From contig CAAEEI010000100.1 of NCBI GenBank assembly GCA_900754855.1, positions 1 through 9,716 on the forward strand: a stretch of 9,716 nt of DNA. Direction: 5' to 3'. Every line of letters starts with the position of its first letter. Positions within the stretch are counted from its first letter, which is position 1. Source of the stretch: Lachnospiraceae bacterium. GTDB lineage: Bacteria > Bacillota > Clostridia > Lachnospirales > Lachnospiraceae. The notes below the pieces were generated by a model. The model did not search any database. It had not been told where the DNA came from and saw only the letters and a program-made list of their open reading frames with translations. A program made the position numbers and the translations under genes. Below are positions 1 to 5,807 of the stretch, in pieces.

Positions 1-1319
1 AAGAGAACTATGCCGGAAAATCCAGAAAAGAAAAAATCGCCGAAGTCCGGGAAAAAATGCAGGAACAAAACGCGCAATGGTTTTTGCTGGCTTCGCTGGA
101 AGATATTTGCTGGCTGTTAAATGTCCGGGGAAATGATGTGGAGTGTACGCCGGTAGTTTTATCCTATCTGCTGATGAGTGAACAGCAGCTTTACTGGTAT
201 GTACAGACGGAGGCAGTTCCCGCATCGGTAAGAAATACTCTTGCGCAGGACGGCGTGATCTTACGGGAATATGAAGAAATCTATACGGATGTGGCCGGAC
301 TGCCGAAAGGAACCACGGTGTTGGCTGACCGCGGGCACCTGAATGCCGCCTTAGTCCGGCAGATTTCCGCAGACGTCACAACCATGGACGTCATGAATCC
401 GACCTGCATGTTAAAAGCGGTAAAAAATCCGGTGGAAGTGGAAAACGAGCGGATTGCCCATCTGCGTGACGGCGTTGCCGTAACCCGCTTTCTCTTCTGG
501 ATAAAACAAAAGATTGGAAGAGAAAGAATCACGGAATGTTCTGCCGCTGCCCGTCTGGAAGAGTTCCGGCGGGAACAGGAACATTATCTGGGAGCCAGTT
601 TTGCTCCCATCATGGCCTATGGCGCTCATGGTGCGATCGTACATTACAGCGCCGACGCGCAGTCGGATGCGGAATGCAGACCGGAAGGCTTTTTACTGGC
701 GGATACCGGCGGTCATTACCGGGAAGGAACCACCGATATTACAAGAACCATTGCTTTAGGCCCGCTGACCAGAGAAGAACAGGAATTGTATACTACGGTA
801 CTGCGTGGACACATTCATCTGTCCGACGCCCGCTTCCTGAGGGGATGCACCGGAGTAAGCCTTGACGGACTGGCCAGAATGCCGCTGTGGGAAAAAGGCT
901 ACGACTATAACCATGGAACCGGTCACGGAGTAGGGTATCTTTTAAGCGTCCATGAGGGTCCCAACAGTTTTCGTTATCGGCCATCGGCCAAAAGAGGAAA
1001 TGACTGTGTTCTGGAAGAGGGCATGATCACCTCCAATGAACCGGGCGTGTATCTGGAAGGAAAGTTTGGGATCCGACTGGAAAATCTTCTGGTCTGCGTT
1101 CGGGAGAGAGAAAACGGATATGGCCGTTTTCTGCATTTTGAGCCTTTGACCATGGTTCCCTTTGAGCGGGCGGCCATCCTGCCGGAAAAAATGACCAGAC
1201 AGGAATTACACTGGCTGGATACCTATCATCGCCGGGTGAGAGAAACGCTTTCTCCTTATCTTACGGAAGAAGAAAACCTGTGGTTGGCCACGGAGACCGC
1301 TCCTTTTGGTTCTTTATAA
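1..1319 (+). CDS. Xaa-Pro aminopeptidase, M24 family (5' partial)
   Basis: A cytosolic metallopeptidase that removes N-terminal residues preceding proline. The frame is open to the left edge: the first whole codon is at 3, and 3-56 reads ENYAGKSRKEKIAEVREK, a typical linker of long Lachnospiraceae aminopeptidase P proteins (about 590 residues). The ATG at 57 is therefore internal and the true start is upstream. Numbering from that Met, residues 1-115 belong to a creatinase-like N-terminal domain and about 130-360 to the pita-bread fold. All five dimetal ligands are visible: D216 and D227 (ADTGGHYREGTTDITRT), H290 (GTGHGVGY), E328 (TSNEPGVY) and E342 (IRLEN). H196 in the HGAIVHY motif is also present. 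The protein should be active. The TAA at 1317-1319 overlaps the stop of the convergent dehydrogenase, and no terminator lies between them. Confidence 0.95.
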   Translation, partial: ENYAGKSRKEKIAEVREKMQEQNAQWFLLASLEDICWLLNVRGNDVECTPVVLSYLLMSEQQLYWYVQTEAVPASVRNTLAQDGVILREYEEIYTDVAGLPKGTTVLADRGHLNAALVRQISADVTTMDVMNPTCMLKAVKNPVEVENERIAHLRDGVAVTRFLFWIKQKIGRERITECSAAARLEEFRREQEHYLGASFAPIMAYGAHGAIVHYSADAQSDAECRPEGFLLADTGGHYREGTTDITRTIALGPLTREEQELYTTVLRGHIHLSDARFLRGCTGVSLDGLARMPLWEKGYDYNHGTGHGVGYLLSVHEGPNSFRYRPSAKRGNDCVLEEGMITSNEPGVYLEGKFGIRLENLLVCVRERENGYGRFLHFEPLTMVPFERAAILPEKMTRQELHWLDTYHRRVRETLSPYLTEEENLWLATETAPFGSL

Positions 1320-2036
1320 CCATCCGCCGTCAAACCGCAGAATCTGTCCGGTCAGATAAGAAGGCGACTGGGTAACCTGATAGCAGAAGGCGGCAGCCTC
1401 CTGTGGGGTGGCAAATCGGCCAAAGGGGATTTCTTCGGCAAGGGCTGCCCGCTCCTCTTCGGTAAAACAGCGGTTCATGGCGGTATCAATGACGCCCATG
1501 CTGACCGCATTCACGGAAATGCCTGAGGGAGCCAGTTCTTTGGCCAGCGCTTTGGTCAGGGCATTGACGGCGCCTTTGGAAGCGGAATAGGCGGCTTCAC
1601 AGGAAGCGCCTGCCTCGCCCCATACCGAAGAAATGTTCAGGATTTTTCCCTCCTGGCGGCGCACCATATGAGGAATCACGGCCCTGGATGTATAGAATAC
1701 CGCATCCAGATTGGTACCCATCACGGTGTGCCACTGGGCTGTGGTCATGGAAGAAAGAAGACCGATATGGGAAATGCCGGCATTATTGATGAGCAGATCG
1801 ATTTTTCCAAAAGTCTGGAGGGCATGGGCGATCAGGCCGGAAGCATGTTCTTCCGAAGAAAGGTCTCCCAGATAAGTGGTGACGCAGGTCAGAGAGGAAA
1901 GCTCTTTGGCTGCGGATGCCAGAGCCTGTGCATCGTGGCCTCCATTTATGGTGATATTCCATCTGTGCGCGCCGTAAAACCGGGCCAGAGCCAGCCCGAT
2001 CCCTTTGGAAGCGCCTGTAATTACTACTGTTTTCAT
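1314..2036 (-). CDS. Short-chain dehydrogenase/reductase (FabG-like)
   Basis: A 240-residue classical SDR, the usual length for this family, probably a soluble NAD(P)H-dependent oxidoreductase. The Rossmann glycine motif TGASKGIG is at 7-14, the structural NNAG motif at 84-87, and the catalytic tetrad is N109, S137, Y150 and K154 (YSASK). The C-terminus SYLTGQILRFDGGWL is the standard FabG-type ending. The start is supported by GAAGGAG six bases upstream (minus strand, about 2043-2050). The substrate cannot be read from sequence. There is no fatty-acid synthesis gene nearby, so it is not called fabG; a sugar or secondary-metabolite reductase is equally possible. It is transcribed divergently from the LCP-like gene and convergently with the M24 peptidase. 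Confidence 0.93.
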   Translation of the reverse strand: MKTVVITGASKGIGLALARFYGAHRWNITINGGHDAQALASAAKELSSLTCVTTYLGDLSSEEHASGLIAHALQTFGKIDLLINNAGISHIGLLSSMTTAQWHTVMGTNLDAVFYTSRAVIPHMVRRQEGKILNISSVWGEAGASCEAAYSASKGAVNALTKALAKELAPSGISVNAVSMGVIDTAMNRCFTEEERAALAEEIPFGRFATPQEAAAFCYQVTQSPSYLTGQILRFDGGWL

Positions 2037-2077
2037 ATGAAATCTCCTTCGTGGGTTTTCCTATGATTATACGTTTT

Positions 2078-2106
2078 TTTATAACAATTTTCCATTTCTA
2101 TTTTAA
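2078..2106 (-). promoter_or_regulatory. Candidate sigma-A promoter of the dehydrogenase
   Basis: Read on the minus strand: TTAAAA (2106-2101), a 17-base spacer, then TATAAA (2083-2078) preceded by TGT, an extended -10. It mirrors the promoter of the opposite gene across the palindrome centre. A second possible -10, TATAAT, lies at 2071-2066, with TGGAAA at 2094-2089 and a 17-base spacer. Either would give a short leader ahead of the ribosome site. The choice is inference. Confidence 0.5.
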
Positions 2107-2149
2107 GTTTTTCTGTCAAAACTTGAAATGAAAATGGAAGTTTGTTATA
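2080..2149. repeat. 70-bp imperfect palindrome between divergent genes
   Basis: The outer arms 2080-2097 and 2132-2149 match at 16 of 18 positions. The inner arms 2101-2111 and 2118-2128 match at 10 of 11. Both pairs share one centre (between 2114 and 2115), so about 27 of 35 positions are symmetric. It is AT-rich, has no flanking target duplication and contains the -35 and most of the -10 elements of both divergent promoters. It could be a regulator operator, or simply a mirrored promoter pair. Confidence 0.75.
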
Positions 2150-2151
2150 CT
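2123..2151 (+). promoter_or_regulatory. Sigma-A promoter of the LCP-like/TagA-like unit
   Basis: TTGAAA (2123-2128), a 17-base spacer and TATACT (2146-2151) preceded by TGT (2143-2145), an extended -10. Transcription would begin near 2158, leaving a leader of about 20 bases before the ATG. This is among the best housekeeping promoter matches in the window. Confidence 0.7.
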
Positions 2152-2169
2152 TAACAAATAAAATAGGAT

Positions 2170-2176
2170 AGGAGGG
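2170..2176 (+). promoter_or_regulatory. Ribosome binding site before tandem ATGs
   Basis: AGGAGGG lies only two bases before the ATG at 2179 and five before the adjacent in-frame ATG at 2182. The second ATG is better spaced, so translation may really begin at 2182. Confidence 0.7.
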
Positions 2177-2178
2177 CT

Positions 2179-3720
2179 ATGATGAAAGAGCCGAACTGGA
2201 TGGTCAGATTTTTCTCTTTTCTGCTCAGGGTACTTGTCGTCCTTGGACTGATGGTGGTGATTGCCACCGTTTCTTTTGAAGGGGTGACCTATTACCTTAC
2301 CGGAAGTTTTTATGACCTGAGAAAAGTGGCAGAGAAAAAGACCGAGATAACAAACCTGGGAAACAAGGATACACAAGAGCCGGAAATAGATGATAAAAAT
2401 ATGAGAAACACTCTGTTTTTTGTGGAGGCGGAAGACGGCGGCAAACCGTACATTGCCCTGAATATGCTGAATACAAAAAATGATCTGCTGGATATTTTGC
2501 TTATTCCCTCCAACGCCCAGATGACGGTGGGACGGGATGTGTTAAAAGATATTCAAAAAGAGATGCCGGAAGCAAAAAATACTGTTACCATGGACAGTCT
2601 TGTCCGTTGTTTTGGCGAAGAAAAATATGCGATGATCACCGAGGTTTTGGAAAACGTTCTGGGGATTTCCATGTCCGGATATGACGTGATGACCGAAGAG
2701 GACTTTGTGAAATTTCTGAATATGGCCGATCATGTGGAGTATGCGCTGGAGGAAAGCATTTCCTACCGGGATGCCGACGGTGTGCTGCAGACGCTTGATC
2801 CGGATGCCGACGATTCGGAAGATACCGATGACGGAGAAGACGATACGGACAGCGATGATTCAGACAGCGATGATACGGACGGCACGGAAGGAAGCCTGAC
2901 TGCCCGCGAAGCCATGGCTCTGATGACTTATCTGGATGGAACGGAGAGAGAAGAATCGGCCCGTCTGGAGAGGACGAGCGCCTATATGCAGGCTTTTTTC
3001 ACCAGCCTGTTTAAAGAAAATAAATCTTCAGTCATTTACAAAAAGTATACCAATCTTGCACAGTTTAGTGAGGACAGGAATCTGTCCGATGAAGAAAGGA
3101 TCATCAAACAGCTTGATCCGGAAAACATCACCATACGTATCCTGCAGGGCGCAGAATCCAACGGAGTATTTTCCATCGATTCGCAGAAAGCCAGACTGCA
3201 GGTGGCAACGCTGGCAAAACAGGCGGAGGAAGCCGGTGGTTCGGGCCAGACAAAGCAGACCACCACGTCGAAGGACAGCCGGCAGGAGGACTCCGATGAA
3301 GAAAATAGGGACAGTGCGGGAGATTCCAAAGAATATTCCATCGAATTATATAATGCCGCTTACGTGGCAGGCCTGGCCGGAGACTGGGAAGAATATCTGG
3401 AAGAAGAAGGGTACACCATCAGTTTCCTGGATAATTATCAGGATGAAGGACCGCTGTCCACCACGAGAATTATTGTTTCTGAGGAGGGCATGGGAGAAGA
3501 TCTCCTGAAATACTTCCCGGATGCCATCATTGAAGTGGATGATATTGATACAGGCGGGGATATTCAGGTATATATCGGAACAGACAGTACAGATGTCGGC
3601 GGGGATGATACGGATCATGTTTCCGGCGGAAAATCTGAAGAAGAGACAACGGAAGAGGAAGACGCCGAAGAAGAAGGAATTTCCGATGGCTCCTATCGAT
3701 TTGACAAAGATTCCGAATGA
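2179..3720 (+). CDS. Membrane-anchored LCP-like protein with LytR_C domain
   Basis: A 513-residue protein with an N-terminal membrane anchor (about 11-33) and the rest probably outside the cell. Residues 75-200 and 240-285 follow the LytR-CpsA-Psr layout, the family that transfers wall glycopolymers from lipid carriers to peptidoglycan. The catalytic motifs are degraded: the usual SIPRDT appears as LIPSNA (108-113), the upstream RSDT motif is missing, and the YSRMR-type strand is MTYLDGTE. R262 and R265 (ARLERT) match the late arginine motif. An Asp/Ser-rich insert (about 207-238) sits between the two halves. Residues 386-470 are a LytR_C domain (SIELYNAAYVAGLAGDW onward), followed by an acidic tail (471-498). 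The start is either of the tandem ATGs at 2179 or 2182. It is the first gene of a two-gene unit with the TagA-like gene 28 bases downstream. The domain call is firm for LytR_C and moderate for LCP. Confidence 0.82.
   Translation: MMKEPNWMVRFFSFLLRVLVVLGLMVVIATVSFEGVTYYLTGSFYDLRKVAEKKTEITNLGNKDTQEPEIDDKNMRNTLFFVEAEDGGKPYIALNMLNTKNDLLDILLIPSNAQMTVGRDVLKDIQKEMPEAKNTVTMDSLVRCFGEEKYAMITEVLENVLGISMSGYDVMTEEDFVKFLNMADHVEYALEESISYRDADGVLQTLDPDADDSEDTDDGEDDTDSDDSDSDDTDGTEGSLTAREAMALMTYLDGTEREESARLERTSAYMQAFFTSLFKENKSSVIYKKYTNLAQFSEDRNLSDEERIIKQLDPENITIRILQGAESNGVFSIDSQKARLQVATLAKQAEEAGGSGQTKQTTTSKDSRQEDSDEENRDSAGDSKEYSIELYNAAYVAGLAGDWEEYLEEEGYTISFLDNYQDEGPLSTTRIIVSEEGMGEDLLKYFPDAIIEVDDIDTGGDIQVYIGTDSTDVGGDDTDHVSGGKSEEETTEEEDAEEEGISDGSYRFDKDSE
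2848..2877 (+). repeat. Tandem 15-bp repeat in the acidic insert
   Basis: Two adjacent 15-base units (2848-2862 and 2863-2877) share their first 12 bases, GACAGCGATGAT, and encode DSDDS then DSDDT (residues 224-233). Similar Asp codon runs flank them. The repeat is in frame, so copy change by slippage would lengthen or shorten the acidic stretch without breaking the gene. Confidence 0.7.
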
Positions 3721-3748
3721 TCGGAAATAGCTGGAAAGGACCAGAAGA

Positions 3749-4525
3749 ATGAGAGAACATTCTAAAAAAGTAAATGTCCTTGGTATAGATGTGGCAGTGA
3801 TGCGGCCGGATAAAGCGGTGAATCTGTCCATGGACTACATGAGAAGAAAAGGATTAAAAACTATTTTTTTCCTGTCGGCGGAAAGTTCCCTGTATTGTCA
3901 GAGTGAGCCCTGGGCAGCGGAACTGATACAGTCCTGTCCTCTGATTTTGACCGGGGACCGCTACATGGAGCTGGCCGTGCGTCATCAGCACAGCGACGGG
4001 GAAAGAAGTAACGGCATCGGAGAGTTTGCCGATGAATATCTGAAACGTTTTCTGAGTAAACTGAATAAAGAAAACAGAGAAATTTTCGCCGTCATGGAAA
4101 AAAAGGAACATATGGATTCTCTGGAAGAGTATCTCCATGCTTCTTATCCGGATATTTATGTGAAAGGGATCGTGTTCGGTGGGGAGAGTAAGGGAGAGGC
4201 GGATAAAGTCATCAATGAAATCAATGCCAATATCCCGGATATTGTTTTCTTCTGCCTCCCGGTACATCAGCAGATGATGTTTCTGAAGAAATATTCTGCA
4301 ATGATCAATGCACGGCTTTGTATCTGCATTGAATCCATACAGCCGCTCATCCGTAAGGAGACGGAGGAAGCGCCTTCCCTTATGCGTATGCTTCATCTGG
4401 ATCATCTGTGGTATCATGCAAAAAAAGATTCTCTCATCAAAAAAACAATTGTGGGATCGATTTTTAAAAAGAAGGTGCTGGATGATACGTCCTCATCGGA
4501 TGAGGAAGAAGACGGGGAAAAGTAA
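3749..4525 (+). CDS. Divergent TagA/WecG/CpsF-family glycosyltransferase (GT26)
   Basis: A 258-residue protein with the TagA/WecG fold signature. Known members transfer N-acetylmannosamine or a related sugar to a lipid-linked precursor at the inner face of the membrane. VNVLGIDVAVM (8-18) matches the family N-terminus, and the EEYLHASYPDIYVKGIVFGG to INEINANIPDIVFFCLPVHQQ stretch (125-175) matches the central core, with Q174/Q175 at the usual Gln. Active-site positions differ from the canonical family: the TPNPE motif reads SAESS (43-47) and LPDG reads LTGD (67-70). The C-terminus is basic (KKDSLIKKTIVGSIFKKK, about 225-242), possibly for membrane contact, then acidic (SDEEEDGEK). AAAGGA (3735-3740) supports the start. 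It follows the LCP-like gene by 28 bases with no terminator, so they are probably cotranscribed. Activity cannot be assumed. Confidence 0.8.
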   Translation: MREHSKKVNVLGIDVAVMRPDKAVNLSMDYMRRKGLKTIFFLSAESSLYCQSEPWAAELIQSCPLILTGDRYMELAVRHQHSDGERSNGIGEFADEYLKRFLSKLNKENREIFAVMEKKEHMDSLEEYLHASYPDIYVKGIVFGGESKGEADKVINEINANIPDIVFFCLPVHQQMMFLKKYSAMINARLCICIESIQPLIRKETEEAPSLMRMLHLDHLWYHAKKDSLIKKTIVGSIFKKKVLDDTSSSDEEEDGEK

Positions 4526-4577
4526 GAGGATTATAGAAAAAGAATACAGTTTATAGAAATTAACAGCTATGTGACAC

Positions 4578-4629
4578 AAAAAGAAAGAGGAATTGTACAT
4601 TTTTATGTTTTTTCCTCTTTTTTTTTTTT
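4578..4629 (+). terminator. Intrinsic terminator after the TagA-like gene
   Basis: AAAGAGGAA (4584-4592) pairs with TTCCTCTTT (4612-4620), extended by further A-T pairs outward. A roughly 19-base loop contains a smaller ACAT/ATGT stem. A continuous T-run (4618-4629) follows. It closes the LCP-like/TagA-like unit and separates it from the regulator gene. Confidence 0.85.
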
Positions 4630-4644
4630 GGTAATTGTATTAGA

Positions 4645-4673
4645 ATAACAAATAAGTCCTATTTTTTTATACA
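4645..4673 (+). promoter_or_regulatory. Weak candidate promoter for the CdaR-type regulator
   Basis: ATAACA (4645-4650), 17 bases, TATACA (4668-4673); both hexamers match consensus at four of six positions. An alternative -10 is TAGAAT (4641-4646), which has no good -35 but lies before the same TAACAAATAA motif that follows the -10 at 2146-2151. The gap after the terminator must hold a promoter, but its position is uncertain. Confidence 0.35.
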
Positions 4674-4718
4674 AAAGCACAAAAACAAACATTAGAGAGG
4701 AAAGAACGGAGTGATACT

Positions 4719-5807
4719 ATGATTTCAAATCAGATTTTGCAGGATACCATTGATGGGATTAAGGCAATCACAAGAATAGATTTATGTGTAATGGATACGG
4801 AAGGAAAACCGCTGGCGTCTACCCTGGATGCAGTGGAGGAATACAAGGAAGCCGTCCTGGTCTTCGCGGAATCTCTGGCAGAGAGTCAGATGCTGCAGGG
4901 CTATCAGTTTTTTAAAGTGTTCGATGAAAACCAGCTGGAATATATTATTCTGGTTAAGGGAGAGACCGATGACGTTTATATGATCGGTAAGATGGCTTCT
5001 TTCCAGATTCAGAATCTGCTGGTTGCCTATAAGGAACGCTTTGATAAAGATAACTTTATCAAAAATCTGCTGCTGGATAATCTGTTGCTGGTGGATATTT
5101 ATAACCGGGCAAAAAAACTGCATATTGACACCGACGTCAGACGTTCGGTGTTCATTATCGAGACGAAGAATGACAAAGATAATAATGTTTTTGAAACCGT
5201 CCGCAGCATTTTTTCCACCAAGGCCAGGGATTTTATCACGGCGGTAGATGAGAAAAATATTATTCTCGTCAAAGAAGTAAAAGCCGGCGAGGGATATAAT
5301 GAACTGCATAAGACGGCGGAAGTGATCGTAGATATGTTAAATACGGAAGCCATGACCAGAGTGCATGTGGCTTACGGCACGATCGTCAGTGAGATCAAGG
5401 AGGTTTCCCGGTCATATAAAGAAGCCAAAATGGCCATGGACGTGGGCAAGATCTTCTATCCGGAGAGCAATGTGGTGGCTTATAACCGACTGGGCATTGG
5501 TCGTCTGATTTATCAGCTTCCACTGCCGTTATGCAAAATGTTTATCAAAGAAATTTTTGAAGGACGTTCCCCGGATGAGTTCGACGATGAAACGCTGATG
5601 ACCATCAATAAATTCTTTGAAAACAGCCTGAATGTGTCAGAGACGTCCAGACAGCTCTACATCCACAGAAATACACTGGTGTATCGTCTGGATAAGTTAC
5701 AAAAAAGCACGAATCTTGATCTGCGTGTCTTTGAGGATGCCATTACCTTTAAGATTGCGCTGATGGTAGTAAAATATATGAAATATATGGAGAGTATTGA
5801 ATATTAA
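4719..5807 (+). CDS. CdaR/PucR-type transcriptional regulator
   Basis: A 362-residue cytosolic DNA-binding protein. Residues 1-105 resemble the sugar-diacid recognition (CdaR-type) sensor region (QILQDTIDGI, then DLCVMDTEGKPLAST). About 130-250 form the GGDEF-like middle domain typical of the family. Residues 300-350 are the PucR-type helix-turn-helix, with SLNVSETSRQLYIHRNTLVYRLDKL as the recognition region. Family members usually activate genes for sugar diacids or related small molecules, but no such catabolic gene is present here, so the ligand is unknown. It is unrelated to the YbbR-type protein also named CdaR that regulates c-di-AMP synthesis. GGAG (4708-4711) is seven bases before the ATG. 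The stop overlaps the S41 protease start by one base (TAATG), which suggests the two are coexpressed and possibly functionally linked. Confidence 0.9.
   Translation: MISNQILQDTIDGIKAITRIDLCVMDTEGKPLASTLDAVEEYKEAVLVFAESLAESQMLQGYQFFKVFDENQLEYIILVKGETDDVYMIGKMASFQIQNLLVAYKERFDKDNFIKNLLLDNLLLVDIYNRAKKLHIDTDVRRSVFIIETKNDKDNNVFETVRSIFSTKARDFITAVDEKNIILVKEVKAGEGYNELHKTAEVIVDMLNTEAMTRVHVAYGTIVSEIKEVSRSYKEAKMAMDVGKIFYPESNVVAYNRLGIGRLIYQLPLPLCKMFIKEIFEGRSPDEFDDETLMTINKFFENSLNVSETSRQLYIHRNTLVYRLDKLQKSTNLDLRVFEDAITFKIALMVVKYMKYMESIEY

Noticed and set aside
2087..2101. Possible CodY box (AATTTTC half-site)
   Set aside because: Only one half matches the 15-base palindrome consensus; the second half is not at the required spacing.
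2080..2149. Palindrome as a miniature transposable element
   Set aside because: No target-site duplication flanks it, and no second copy is present in the window. The promoter reading explains its position better.
2080..2149. Palindrome as a bidirectional intrinsic terminator
   Set aside because: It lies between divergent gene starts, is almost without G-C pairs and coincides with good promoter elements.
2797..2892. Asp-rich insert as a dockerin or EF-hand calcium motif
   Set aside because: There is no spacing of Asp/Asn with the hydrophobic positions needed for those loops; it is low-complexity acidic sequence.
2936..3508. A 190-residue plus-strand open frame inside the LCP-like gene
   Set aside because: It lies in another frame of a gene with clear domains. 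The translation is Arg/Pro-rich low complexity with no recognisable domain.
3854..4417. A 187-residue minus-strand open frame opposite the TagA-like gene
   Set aside because: It is fully antisense to a gene with family motifs, with no ribosome site or known domain.
4531..4559. Direct repeat TTATAGAAA at 4531-4539 and 4551-4559
   Set aside because: It is only nine bases, AT-rich and without another copy, so chance is likely.
4782..5309. A 175-residue minus-strand open frame opposite the CdaR-type regulator
   Set aside because: It is antisense shadow of a well-supported gene; the composition is atypical and no motif is seen.
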